DNA of 64,000 bases, from the NCBI GenBank assembly GCA_030581615.1, contig JAKTTT010000085.1, positions 1 through 64,000 on the forward strand, given 5' to 3'. Numbering within the stretch: position 1 is the first letter of the stretch; each line of letters begins with the position of its first letter. The notes beneath the pieces were generated by a model. The model did not search any database. It was not told the DNA's origin and was given only the letters and a program-made list of their open reading frames with translations. Positions 18,244-29,268 of this stretch are shown here, in pieces. The DNA comes from Alloascoidea africana. Taxonomy: Eukaryota > Ascomycota > Alloascoideomycetes > Alloascoideales > Alloascoideaceae. The position numbers were made by a program, and so were the translations under genes.

Positions 18244-19147
18244 ATGTCCCAGAAAGCCTTGATCAACAGATCGCTGACGAGTTTGTACAATGTATGTTGC
18301 CATGGGTGTAGAACTGCTGCGGAATTTGTTGTTCTCTACTGACCACCTCTCTTCATTCTAGGAACTCGAGTTTTTGGAAGAGATGGAGGTGATCTCGCCT
18401 GCTCTCAGACAGCAGCTCGAGAACAAGATCCCTTCTCGCTACGTCGCCAATACTCCTGCTATCGAGCCCTTTGCCGAAGGTGCTTCTGCTCCAGCTCAGG
18501 CTCAGGCCCAGGCTCCCACGGGACCCCCTGCCCAGGCTCCAGAAACCGCCGTTGCCGTGAGAGATAACGAGAGCGCAGTGACCTCATATGCTCCTCCTCC
18601 TGCTGGCCCACCTCAGCAGGAGCCACCGGCACAGAACCAGAACCAGAACCAGGAGCTTGCGGAGGCCATGTACGACTACAAGGGCCAGGACCCCAACGAC
18701 CTGGACCTCAGAAGAGGAGACAAGATCCAAGTCGTCGAGCACGTCAACGCCGACTGGTGGCGAGGCAAGGTCGATGGCAGAGTAGGCATCTTCCCCAGCA
18801 ATTACGTCCGAGTCCTTGGCGGAGGGCCTCAGCAGGAAAGAGGCTACCATGAGCAGGCAGGCCCGACCCAGTTCTACAATGCTCCTCCAAGCTATAACCA
18901 GGGCCCGGCCCAGTATGCTCCAGTCCAGCAGTACCAACCTCCTCCTCAGCCATTCCCTCCTCCTTCCACTAACTACTACCAACAGCAGCCGGTCCAGGTC
19001 CAGCAACCCCAGCAAGTCGAGGTTGCTGCCGCTGGAGAACCCCACAAAGAGTCCACTGCCAAAAAGTACGGCAAAAAGTTTGGCGATGCTGCCATCTTTG
19101 GTGCTGGTGCCACTGTTGGCAGTAACATTATCAACTCGATTTTCTAA
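18244..19147 (+). CDS. LSB1: SH3-domain protein of the LSB1/PIN3 type (two exons)
   Basis: Actin-patch and Las17-binding adaptor; the yeast paralogues Lsb1 and Lsb2/Pin3 bind Las17 and are ubiquitinated by Rsp5. Exon 1 is 18244-18291 (MSQKALINRSLTSLYN), the intron is 18292-18361 (GTATGT donor, TACTGAC branch, CTAG acceptor), and exon 2 is 18362-19147, giving 277 aa. The join reproduces the family start LINRSLTxxxxELEFL. After a Pro/Ala/Gln linker comes one SH3 domain (about residues 110-165: ALYDY-type AMYDYKGQDPNDLDLRRGD, WWRGKVDGRVGIFPSNYV), then a Gln/Pro/Tyr-rich region with a PPSY (PPxY) motif that WW domains bind. The C-terminal GKKFGDAAIFGAGATVGSNI matches Lsb1/Pin3. It is longer than the yeast proteins (215-241 aa), mainly from the linker. 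Confidence 0.93.
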
Positions 19148-19536
19148 TCAAAAAAAGTTACTGGCGTGCTCTTGGGATTTCTCCTTTTCCTCTCCTTCTC
19201 ACGTAATCAAATTGAACCAAATAGATTTTTGGCACGCATTGCACCACGTTCTCGGTGTATTAATAACACTTTTCGGATAGCAATTTTACATTTCCTTTTT
19301 CATACGGGTACATATATGAGACAAACAAACAACAAGTAAACTTGAAGCTGATTTATATATCGTGGCAATTGAACACTACACCATTTCTTTATTCATCCTT
19401 TTTTATCCAACGTATGGTATATCTAAGCATCTATCTGACTCTAGTGAACAGAAAAGTACAAATATCATCGGCATCTCTTGAGTTTTTGTTTTTTGTTTTT
19501 TTGGTTTCTGACATTAATTGTTTTTTCCACCCCTTC
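19148..19536. other. convergent intergenic region
   Basis: Gap of 389 bp between the 3' ends of the LSB1-like gene and the cytochrome b5 reductase gene. T-rich tract at 19486-19520. No gene seen. Confidence 0.5.
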
Positions 19537-20604
19537 TTAAAACTTGAAAACCTGTGAACGATCATAATTCAAAGCACCGAGAGCGCCCTTGATCTCGCCT
19601 TCGGTTCGTGGACCACAGATTGCTTTGAACATAGGTGGTGGGCCACAGACGAAAACCTTCATTCTTGGCACACTAGGGCCAGGAATAGCCTTTTTCAGAA
19701 AGTCTTTGGTGATGTACCCTGTCTTTCCCTTCCATGTAGGCTCAGATTTATCCAAAAAGTAGTATATTTTAAATCGATCTGGGTAGGCTGAGGCCAGATT
19801 ATCGAGCTCCTCTTTCAAAATGATGTCGTCTTCATTCACGTTACCGTAGATCAGAGTCACCTTGGAGGTGTCTTGAGGGTTGTCAAAGATTTCGAGCAAA
19901 ACCTGGTATAAAGGCGCAATACCAGTACCTCCGCCAATCATGACGATCTCGTCAAAGATACCAGGGACCCATTTGTACTTCATTATGGGACCCTTAAACG
20001 AAAGTGTTTCGCCGAGTTTAAGGTTAAAAATGTGACCAGACATTTGGCCCTTGGGATACTTCTTCACGATGAATTCAATGTTACCACGCTCATCGGCCCG
20101 TGTTATAGGCGTATATGTCCTCACTATCTCGTCACCTTGCTCATTGTCGAATCTTGCAAAGATAGAGGAGGCTGTGGGAAGACCAGCAATGTGGTTTTTG
20201 GAAGGAAGCTCAAACACAAACTTCTTGATAACATCTGTCACTGGTTTAACTTGGATCAGCTAGAAAGATGAAGGGGTAGTTAGTTCCCACATTAAAACGT
20301 GCTGAAAACATATTGGTAAGGTGGAAATCAAGTACCTTGAGATCGACCCAGCCTGAGCCGGTAAACGTAGGAATTGGCTCAGTATGAACACTGACGCCCT
20401 GAGTAGCTTGTGTCGTTAGGTGACCCTACGTTTTTCTTTCGTTAGCTTATCATTGAAATATTTACAAGATATCATCGCATTCTATTGCCTCTTTGGGGAA
20501 GTATGCAGTAGTACTGCTCCCCGCTGATTCTAGCTTTGAAAATGAAATGGGCTTGGATATACCTGAAAGAGAGCCAGGCGGCTAATTGCAGATCCGGATG
20601 GCAT
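19537..20604 (-). CDS. MCR1: NADH-cytochrome b5 reductase, Mcr1-like (three exons)
   Basis: FAD enzyme moving electrons from NADH to cytochrome b5. Exons: 20604-20563, 20425-20336, 20259-19537, giving 284 aa. Intron 1 is 20562-20426 (GTATAT, GCTAAC branch) and intron 2 is 20335-20260 (GTACTT, AACTAACTAC branch). The FAD site RTYTPI (usual RxYTP), the KYPKGQMSGHIF phosphate-binding segment, the NADH site GGGTGIAPLYQVL and CGPPPMFKA, and the Mcr1-type ending QVFKF are all visible. The N-terminus is unusual: Mcr1 in Saccharomyces has a membrane anchor after its presequence, but here exon 1 encodes only MPSGSAISRLALFQ and no hydrophobic segment precedes the FAD domain. A TATA-like TTATATATAT at 20701-20710, about 100 bp upstream, supports this start. 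The product is probably soluble. Confidence 0.9.
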
Positions 20605-21881
20605 TATTGACAGAAAATATGGGGAAGAGATAGCGAGAGAGGGAAAAGGGAGACGGAGACGGAGAGAGAAGTCAAAGGAAGGAAATGGAGCGGACCCTGC
20701 TTATATATATCGAAATATCTGGATTTGTTTTTTTTTGGTACCACATGTCCATCATCATCTCAAAAAGATTTTCAAAAGTAATGACTGGGCTATTTTGACT
20801 CTTCTGGGAGCTTCACTCGGCTCCTCGCATAGGCATACGGAGATATAGAACGGAACAAGTCGGGCAAAGAAGTCCAATCCTGTCTTTGCTCCATGCTGCT
20901 CCGGCACCTTTCTGAAGTTGGTTTCTGTTATTTATTATCGAGGCGTTTCTTTTCCACCCTTTTCTTCTTCTTCTTCTAAAGCGTTTTCACCCTGAGTAAT
21001 GGAAGATATTTTGAGATTAAATTGTGCTAAGTACTACCAGGATGATACTGCAAAAATTTAATAGCAGAAGAGTTCACATTTGGGATGTTTCGGTTGACTC
21101 AGTCAGTATTGGATCTTGCCTTGCACTTGCTCATTTTGGACTCTGACGTTGCATACCTCACCTGGTCTTCAATGTTTCTAAGGAAATAGACATGACCGCG
21201 CCTTGCTCTGTAGAGAGAGAAGCGGAAACATGCTTAGCATTCACTAAAACGAGGACCGGATTATCCAAATGCTTCTGTTATCCTTTTCTTGGACATTCCT
21301 ATACCAATAACTATAGCCTAGCCTCAATTGTCAGTGTAGCCATTGTTGGTCCATAGTTTGCGGACATCCAGTTTCCTCTTCACGTTTTGGAAATTTCTTC
21401 ACCCAAGGGTAAGAAATCTTTCGCTGTTACCACGGATATTCCTGTTCGCTACATAATGCACACAATCTGAAACACACACAAAAAAAAAAGGCCGTCCATC
21501 TATCCATCCAATACAGCGTCATCATCTTCTGTCTGTGCCTAATAGAATATTTTCCTTTTACAGCCGCCTCATCCTCTGCCTTTACTAGAAAAACAACAAA
21601 AATCAGTTAAAGTATAATATGCGATGCACCGTTAAGCGTATCTTTAATCCTACATATGCCAAAACTTATTTCTTGCATAGTATATAAACAACCTCCTGGA
21701 TCATTTCTCAACTCAACTCATGCTTTCTTTTTTTGCTTAATCTTTTTGTTCTTCTAAAATTATCCATTAAGGATATGCAATAGATATGCTCCGACTTCTG
21801 GTGTCGTCTTTTATGATATAGAATGATTGAAACGCAAAAACAAAAATAACCAAAAAAAAAATCAACAAACCCTAAGGTGTT
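20605..21881. promoter_or_regulatory. long intergenic region upstream of MCR1
   Basis: About 1.28 kb between the MCR1 start and the BRE4 stop, both on the minus strand. It holds a purine-rich GAGA tract (20620-20680), a TATA-like TTATATATAT at 20701-20710 and a CTT-rich tract at 20950-20980. The distal part is presumably the BRE4 3' region. No coding frame is supported. Confidence 0.45.
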
Positions 21882-24800
21882 TTAAACGCTTAGGTCTTTA
21901 GGATCAAAAGTGCTAAAAATCTCCATCATCGCTGCAATCAAAAGATCCAATTCTGCGGCAAGGATCTTGGATGCCTGTATGAAAGAATAGAAAAGTGCGT
22001 AATCATCTTCTTTCATTTCTAAATCCGGATTCACATGTATTCTGGTTGTTTTACATTTTTTCCCGGAATCTAAGCTCAGCCCATTCTCATTATCGCCAAT
22101 ATTCACAGTTGCAGCAGAGCTTTGTCGTCTTCTAAAAGAGTTCAACTTCGCAAGCATTCTATCTCTTGCGTTCACTGTAGACGCTGGAGTTGCGGGAATA
22201 GGGAACCCCAACTTCATCGCAGAAGCCAACATGTAGAAAACCAAAAATATACGATTCTCCAGCTCCATTCTCTCTGAATGTGTGGATTCAAGAAGTTCCT
22301 GTTCCTTTGGTGATAAGCCGGGATCCACTGCAATCATTGCATTCACATTTTGAAGTGCGTCAATTATCCTTTGCGTTCCCTTCAGAAGCTTCTTGTACTT
22401 TTCTTGAGGGAACGCTCCCTTGAGACGATACTCCAATGGCGCCTGTGCCAACAGTGTTTCAAGTTCCAACAGTAATTGCTGTGCTTCTGGTAAATCAGAA
22501 GCACCGGTGAGGCTAAACTGCTGGCTTGAACCTGCAATGCCCGGCGGTGTTTCCTTATACGAAAGAGGATCCATTTTGATACACATCCCAAGCTTCAGCC
22601 AAAGAGCACACATACCCTGGCGCAATCTACTTCTCGCAGTGTTTGGCAACACACAAGTGGTAATGATGACGGCCCAGAGAATACCACACATGACTCCTAT
22701 AAACCGGTGGAAGGCAATTTCTTTAATGTATGGGGTAGATCCACCTTCCCGATCATCTTCTTCATCGTCATGCGCAAGGCTGTAGGAGTATAGCGCCGTA
22801 AGGTTATATGTAAGAAGAATAAACCGTCCGAAAGGATTGTTGCGTTTCCAGAATAAAATAACATTGAAACAGGGGAGAGACAAAAGAAAGCCAGTTGTGG
22901 CCAGTGCAACTGGGTCTCCGGAAAACAAGTGCCATGCTATAACTGCCGTGACTGCGCCTATAAAAGTGCCCATTATCCGCCATTTGATAGTCACGGATGT
23001 GCCTCCTAAAGACTTGTTCATGATAATTGAGTAAGTGATAAGCGCCCATTCAGCCCTCCAGGACGAGTATATGGGATACAGCGAATCTATGAACGAAGGG
23101 AGAGCAAGGAAAAAAGCACCAATTCCGACCCGTATGCCAAACTGTATATCCATTCGTCGCAACTGCCGAAGCCAGTTGTAAAACTTGAAATTCCATGTCT
23201 CTTGGCCGTGAACACGTTGGGCAGGCGCTTTAGGAACAAATGTGTTTAATCGAGAAATCGCCATCATAACGTTTGTGTCTGTTTGAAGGGTAGGCGAAAC
23301 CATCTTGTTGAAAGCCGCGTGTGTTTTGGCATACTTTTGGTTTAGTTGTTGCTGTTGTTGATCTTGTTGCAACAGCTGTTGTTGCTCATTACTTGTAAAG
23401 CCAATTGCTGAATGGTTTCGCGTGATTACTTGTAAAATGTCATCTTCTGTTTTCTTTTTCCAAATCTTTAAAAAATTCCATGATTTTTCCTCTTTTACCT
23501 CGTCGAACTGGTCAGCAAGCGCAAGAAACATGTTGAGCTCGTTTCCAAAATCCTGTAAGACATAGGAAAAGTTGCCAAAGCTTGCCACAACTTCCTCTTC
23601 ATCCGCAATATTCTCAAAATCGGTATTTAGCTTGAATGCTTCTTCATCGTAAACTTTTTTCACTGCTTTTGTCCGCGCCTCGGAGTAGAGATCTTTGGCA
23701 AGGTACAGGTTTCTCCCATAGTGACTTGTGTGTTTAAGAGAGTTACCATGAAAGGAAACACCATCCAATATCTCGCTCATCGTGTAGCAAAATGACTTCA
23801 TAGGCCCGCCAAGATAATAGACAAACAAGTTAAACAATTTTGTGGCATCTACAGAGCGTTTATCATTTGCTCTGGTTCCAGCCCCGCCCGATTCCAATTC
23901 TGTCCGGGAAGATTTGCAAGTATATTCTTGGAGCAATTCCCATTGCGTCTCAACACTGCTTCGAAGTCCACCGATATGCTGACTCAGTCTGCCCAGCGAT
24001 TTGTCCAACTGTTTAATTACGTCCAGCTCATTCTCTCGTCCTCTTACATAAAGCTCGAATTGCGCCTCTTCAATGCTAGTTTTAAATTTTTTCATCTGGG
24101 CCGTTAGCTCGATTCGCAGTCTGTGGTACTGAGGCACATCTATGCTATGACCATTAAGAAACTGCTTGCAAATCAGTTTCAACAGTTGGCCACAGGTGTC
24201 AGTTGATTTATCCAGTGAGGTTCTCATTTTATCAGTTGCGTTTGTCGGCCAGAAACAATAGCAGATAAAAATGGAGATTGTTGCCCCCGATAAGATGACA
24301 AAAAACACAATTTTGAGTCGTCGAAACGGTATTTGTCCAGAATCAACACTTCCTTCCTTCACAATTACAGAGATAATGGTAGTGGCCGCCAAAGTGCACG
24401 AGGTGTTAAACGTCATCTTGTTCACTTTCTGCTTCATAAATGAAAGGAATCCAAGACCGAGGGACACAAATACGAGGTCAATTGAATCGCTAACTTTCTT
24501 GTAACCTCTGTCGAAAAAAAAGGAGGAGATTAGCATACAGGTGATAGAAACAGCAAAGCTGTAAAGCATCGTTATGGCGACAAACAAAATCGACTGGTGC
24601 ATGCTTCCTTTTGTCCTTGAAGGGTGGAAATACACTGCAGTGGTCGCTACCATATGCTTCATATCACTTTGTCCCAGTGCTGTTGAAAATGGCTTCCAGT
24701 AAACCGCGCTTGATGCGAGCAGGTAGGCAAGACCACATTTGAAGATCATAATGTTCTGTGGATCTGTTAAAAATGCCCCAAATGCACTAAATACCAATGC

Positions 24801-25234
24801 AAGGTAATAGCGAAGAAAGCGTGTTAACCTGGATATCTGCCAGGGCCTTGTGGTTCCATTCCGAAATGATTCGCGATAAAAAAGGGGAATGGTCTCGTCA
24901 AATTCTTGTGTTATTTCGTTGATTGGCAGCCGATTGGATCTAGGTATAAAACAAAATAAATAGTGAGCAATCGAGAATCAAAACACGAAAAAAAATGATA
25001 AAAAAAGAACAGAAAAAGGAGAAGAAAACATAGACATTCTTACAATACGCTGTCAACTCTTCGTACTCGTTCACCAGTCTCAGGCAGAATTACACTGCTC
25101 TCACGAACCAGTCTGCCAGGTCCAATAGTCCCTTGAGGGAAGTAGCCGTTAATTGGATCGTCTTCCGTACTGTTCCTTTTCACGACTCTGGGAAAGGTAT
25201 GTGAAGACTGGGGGGTTAGCCTTTGGTAGTCCAT
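21882..25234 (-). CDS. BRE4: Bre4-like membrane protein (FUSC / aromatic acid exporter-like)
   Basis: Large polytopic protein of the yeast Bre4 family; mutants in Saccharomyces are sensitive to brefeldin A, and related proteins are thought to export organic anions. Exon 1 is 25234-25044 (63 codons plus 2 nt), the intron is 25043-24940 (GTAAGA donor, CTAG acceptor), and exon 2 is 24939-21882, giving 1082 aa (yeast Bre4 1125). The join ...VDSV-L-SNRLPINEITQEFDE is in phase. Two clusters of membrane segments are visible: one after residue 95 (FGAFLTDPQ, YLLASSAVYW, FVAITMLYSFAVSI, FLSFMKQK, FVILSGATISIFICYCF) and a second near 650-800 (AFFLALPSF, GTFIGAVTAVIAWHLF, LLSLPCFNVILFW, GVMCGILWAVIITTCVLP). 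Between and after them lie long soluble coiled regions, including a poly-Gln patch. The ending SKILAAELDLLIAAMMEIF is typical. Confidence 0.9.
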
Positions 25235-25687
25235 TTTCCAGCTGAAGATGAAATGTATTGAAGGAGGATCTGAATTATGTGTTTACCACAGGGTGATAGA
25301 TAGCCTGCTAGATAAAGACGTGTGGACCAAAAGGGACGGTATTAAAGAAAAATGTACGTTCCAAATGGACTTTATATATCTGAACCAGCCGATATCTAGC
25401 AACACCTGTCAAAAGAAAGTATTAGAGTAGGAAATCGACGCCCGGCACCTTGTTCTGGGTGTTATGAGCTCGGGTTTTAGGCTTTTGGGAACTTGAACTG
25501 GAGAATACGTCACAGAGAGGGAACGATGAGGTCTGGAATTTACCTCCCGGCGTAACTCTGGGTACTGGTTAGCCCTGCTGTCCACCAGCACGGTGGAAGA
25601 AATAGGGCAGGCCCAGAAACTGAAAACGAGCCAATCCAGTTCGAGATTATGCTGCTTTTTGTAACTTGAGAATAACCAACCCCCAAA
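25235..25687. promoter_or_regulatory. shared promoter region BRE4 / COQ8
   Basis: Divergent 453-bp gap between the BRE4 start (-) and the COQ8 start (+). It is moderately GC-rich towards COQ8. Small frames here look like chance. Confidence 0.5.
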
Positions 25688-27280
25688 ATGCTCAGAAAGG
25701 GCCTTTCTGGAGTTCACTCGCTATCCCGGTACAGCACCGTTAGTAGAGCCGGCCGTTATGTAACCGCCTGCTCTCGGTGTTTCCTCTCCTCCCCAACGGG
25801 ACTTAATCAAGGCACCTGCCGTTTCTATTCTCAACGGTCTGGTTCCTACAATTCGGACCCTGGATCGCAGCTCGATCAAAAAAACGCACCAAACGCATCC
25901 AAAGTCCGCATTGGCGAAGCAGAAGAGCCCGAAACAAAGCTTCACAGCTCTGCGGTGCCAGCAACAAGGATAACCCGCTTTCTCCACTATGGTGCCCTGG
26001 CTGCTGGTCTTGGGGTTGGAGCCGTGGGCGAAAAGTTCAAACGTCTGGCGAGCAGAGCGAAAACCTCCAAAGAGGCACCAGTCGAAGAGTCCTCTATCGT
26101 CTTCACGCCCAAAAACATGGAACGCATAGCCAAAAGGTTTGCCAAAATGCGGGGGGCTGCGTTGAAAATCGGCCAACTACTTTCTTTTCAGGATGACAAG
26201 GTTCTTCCCCGAGAGATTAGACAAGTTCTGCACAGGGTACAAAATAGTGCCCACTATATGCCTCTAGGCCAGCTCGATTCGATCATGAGGAAAGAGTTGG
26301 GAAAGGACTGGAGAAGAGTGTATTTTTCATCTTTCGAAGATGTGCCTTTTGCTGCGGCCTCAATTGGACAGGTTCACAAAGCTGTGACCAAAGACTTGAA
26401 ACAGGTTGTTGTAAAAGTACAATATCCCGGTGTCGTCAGTTCAATAGACTCTGATTTGAACAACCTATTGATGCTTTTAACCGCCTCCAGAGTTTTACCC
26501 GAGGGTTTGTTTCTAGACCAAACCATATCCAGCGCGAGAGAAGAGCTAAAATGGGAGTGCGATTACATCCGAGAGGCTCAGAATCTTGAGCGGTTTCGGA
26601 AGATTTTGGAAGAAGACCCGGAGATGAACAGAATAATAGCCGTTCCCAAAGTAGTACATGAGCTCTCATCCGACAAAATCCTGACAATGGAGTACATGAG
26701 AGGTAAAGAAATTGTCAAGGGAGCGTGGGATCAAGATGTGAAGAACTGGATAGCCGCCAACATTATAAAGCTAAGTCTAAAAGAATTGGCTCAGTACAAG
26801 TTTATGCAAACAGACCCAAACTGGGCCAACTTTTACTATAATGAATCACTGCATAGATTAGAGCTTCTGGATTTTGGATCTGCTCGAGAGTTTGAAGATG
26901 AGTTTGTCAGAAATTACGTCGGCGTTTTACGAGCATCAATTGCAAAGAACCGAGATCTTATCAAAGATTACTCCATCAAACTCGGGTTCCTTACCGGACT
27001 TGAAACAAAGGGTATGATGAATGCGCATATTGACTCTGTGCTTATGCTCGGAGAGCCCTTCAACATCGATAACAAGGGCGTTCCTTATGACTTTCGTAAC
27101 CAAACAATAACCGACCGCATCACTCAAAACATCGGCGTCATGCTTAATGAACGTCTCGTGCCTCCACCAGAGGAGACTTACAGTTTGCATCGCAAATTGA
27201 GTGGGGCCTTTTTGTTATGTGCAAAGCTCAATGCCACTGTCCCTTGTCAGCAGATATTTGAAGAGGTAGTGGGGTTATGA
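25688..27280 (+). CDS. COQ8: mitochondrial ubiquinone-biosynthesis kinase-like protein Coq8 (ABC1/ADCK)
   Basis: Atypical kinase/ATPase of the inner-membrane matrix face that supports the CoQ synthesis complex. 530 aa in one exon from ATG 25688. The presequence is Arg/Ser rich (MLRKGLSGVHSLSRYSTVSR). The UbiB signatures are clear: KxGQ helix (ALKIGQLLSFQDD, about residues 160-172), the alanine-rich loop that replaces a glycine loop (FAAASIGQVHKA), the nucleotide-binding lysine (VVVKVQYPGV), the ExD-like region (LKWECDYIREAQN), the catalytic QTDPNWANF, and LLDFGSAREF. A short hydrophobic stretch before KxGQ (LHYGALAAGLGVGAVG) corresponds to the ADCK3 membrane segment. Length matches yeast Coq8 (501). 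Confidence 0.96.
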   Translation: MLRKGLSGVHSLSRYSTVSRAGRYVTACSRCFLSSPTGLNQGTCRFYSQRSGSYNSDPGSQLDQKNAPNASKVRIGEAEEPETKLHSSAVPATRITRFLHYGALAAGLGVGAVGEKFKRLASRAKTSKEAPVEESSIVFTPKNMERIAKRFAKMRGAALKIGQLLSFQDDKVLPREIRQVLHRVQNSAHYMPLGQLDSIMRKELGKDWRRVYFSSFEDVPFAAASIGQVHKAVTKDLKQVVVKVQYPGVVSSIDSDLNNLLMLLTASRVLPEGLFLDQTISSAREELKWECDYIREAQNLERFRKILEEDPEMNRIIAVPKVVHELSSDKILTMEYMRGKEIVKGAWDQDVKNWIAANIIKLSLKELAQYKFMQTDPNWANFYYNESLHRLELLDFGSAREFEDEFVRNYVGVLRASIAKNRDLIKDYSIKLGFLTGLETKGMMNAHIDSVLMLGEPFNIDNKGVPYDFRNQTITDRITQNIGVMLNERLVPPPEETYSLHRKLSGAFLLCAKLNATVPCQQIFEEVVGL

Positions 27281-27564
27281 CATTTGAACCAAATGAAAAT
27301 ACAAAAAAAATGGGCTTCTAAATGGCCATTTTGCATAAAGATATGCGTGCGGACAATGTAGATATAATAACAAAAGATTGCATTTTAATACTATGGACCA
27401 GAAAGAATCGTAGAGAAGTCAAATTATTATTCAAACTAACAAATGTAAGGATCTGTGTGAAGGTCAAACAAGCTCATGATATGAATCTATCCGTACTTTT
27501 AAACAAATAACAATATTAACGTAAAAGTAATAACACAAAAGCGGAAAATTGGTGAATTCATTTA

Positions 27565-29268
27565 TCACACAATCGAACAGTCCTGGAAGTCAACATCTCC
27601 TTGCATATATTTTTGCTGCTGGGGATTGCCAGTACCGCGAGAGCCGCTGGAAACACTGCTACGGATGGACGGGGCAACTCCAGCATTGCTGATGACATTG
27701 GGGTTAGACAGTACAACTGCATCATTTCCCCGAATGATTTGGTCATTTTTTTTCTGTTGGAATGCGCTTTGTGAATTCTTGAGGGATTGCTTGCTGGGTG
27801 TTCGGCCCTGAGCGGCTAATCCAACGTTATTGTGAGAGTATCGGCCTCCTTTTACATTCTCTGGGATAGGAGGGCTGTTTAAAGATGAATTGGATTTGCT
27901 ATTCCACAGCGATGGCCTTGAACCAACCGAGTTTTTCAGCCTGTTTCCGTTCTCTTCTATAGCTCGTGGAATTCCGTCTCTGATCTTGGGATCAATTCCT
28001 TCTTGTAGTAGTTTGTTGCAAAGGTAGTTGTACAACTTGAGCCATGCATCCTCAACTTCCTCTGTAAAGTCCTCTTCAAATCGTTCCTCCAAAGTTTTTA
28101 TTAGTGCTATTCCAAGCAGTTCGAACTGAAATGGCTCGATTCCCAATACTCTCGAGTGTCTCCTGCCCAAGCTCCCCAGATAGTCGTCCAACACATGAAT
28201 ATGTTCCAGCTGACCGATTGCAGCTGTGATTACGCCTCCAAATGCCACCGATTGGTGAAGCACCGAAGGAAACAGCGTTTCTATTCCCGGAGCCATGCTA
28301 ATCAAATTTGCGTATATTTGTCGACAAAAGAGAGTAGTGCCAACAGCACTGTATGCTGTTGCTGCTCCTCCACCATAAACTGCTCTGGCGGCTCCTGCTC
28401 CTCTACCATTCGCGTTTGCGTTCCCATTACCTCCGTCTCCCGATTCGTCAGCATCGTCGTTCATGATCATATTCCAGGTCTTTTTCAAGATAAGCTGTTC
28501 TCGTTCAGTTATGTCAAGGTCGATATTGAACTGGCCAAAGAATTTAGGCGACGGTGGGGGCAATTGGCATTCTTGATTTTGCAAGGAAGGAATATTAATT
28601 GATTCTTTTCGGCGTTTCCCACTGCTCGAAATTGGAGTTTGCTGTTGTGGTTGTTGCTGCTGCTGTGCCTGTATCGCAGCATTTGTATTCGAGGGCACTG
28701 TAATCTGTGATGCTTCGTAGACGCTGGGCACTTCGCGAAGTACAATGGGACCATTTAGACCGGCTGTATTTGTACAGATGATGCTGGAGGCACCAAATAG
28801 TCCTGGGTTTCCATTAGCTGCTGCTGCTTTGACCAGCTGTTCCTGCTCCTTGGCTATGCTCATTGTCTTCAACCCTGGAGAAGGTGTAGTAACTGGGCTA
28901 TTGTATTCTTTATGTTGATACGCAAATGATGCAGCTGGAGAGTTGATATAAGAAGTTTGGTCCGTTGAGGCCGTATTGATACTAGAGGAACCGCACGATT
29001 CGGAAGACGAGTTGATATAGCTTGAACCAGCAAGCGTGGAGGAGAAAGACGGCGTAGGAACCAGGCTGTTAATATAGGTGAGAGGCGTTGAAACATCTTT
29101 GCCTTCTCCATATGGGAATCTCAACGAATGTTGATTACTGCTGCTGTTATCCAAGCCATCCTCTGCTTCTGTCGGGGAGATGTTGGCGGCAGAAACAGAC
29201 ACGCCCCCAATTGAGCTTTGTCTTTTCCGACTCTTTTCCTTGTCTCTTTTTTTCCAAAGCATGTTCAT
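27565..29268 (-). CDS. fungal globin-like protein (YNL234W type)
   Basis: Globin domain inside a long disordered protein, as in Saccharomyces YNL234W, a haem-binding globin of unclear role. I take ATG 29268 (MNMLWKKRDKEK..., 567 aa). The frame extends to ATG 29370, but a TATA-like TATATAA (29334-29328, minus strand) lies between them, so the longer start is less likely. Residues to about 245 are Ser/Asn/Gln rich with a poly-Gln patch. The globin fold is around 255-430: helix ITEREQLILKKTWNMI, an Asn/Gly/Ala-rich insertion, LFCRQIYANLISMAPGIETLFP, then LGRRHSRVLGIEPFQFELL, whose His is the likely proximal haem ligand, and the FTEEVEDAWLKLYNYL helix. The C-terminus is again Ser/Asn rich. It converges with COQ8. 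Confidence 0.85.
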   Translation of the reverse strand: MNMLWKKRDKEKSRKRQSSIGGVSVSAANISPTEAEDGLDNSSSNQHSLRFPYGEGKDVSTPLTYINSLVPTPSFSSTLAGSSYINSSSESCGSSSINTASTDQTSYINSPAASFAYQHKEYNSPVTTPSPGLKTMSIAKEQEQLVKAAAANGNPGLFGASSIICTNTAGLNGPIVLREVPSVYEASQITVPSNTNAAIQAQQQQQPQQQTPISSSGKRRKESINIPSLQNQECQLPPPSPKFFGQFNIDLDITEREQLILKKTWNMIMNDDADESGDGGNGNANANGRGAGAARAVYGGGAATAYSAVGTTLFCRQIYANLISMAPGIETLFPSVLHQSVAFGGVITAAIGQLEHIHVLDDYLGSLGRRHSRVLGIEPFQFELLGIALIKTLEERFEEDFTEEVEDAWLKLYNYLCNKLLQEGIDPKIRDGIPRAIEENGNRLKNSVGSRPSLWNSKSNSSLNSPPIPENVKGGRYSHNNVGLAAQGRTPSKQSLKNSQSAFQQKKNDQIIRGNDAVVLSNPNVISNAGVAPSIRSSVSSGSRGTGNPQQQKYMQGDVDFQDCSIV

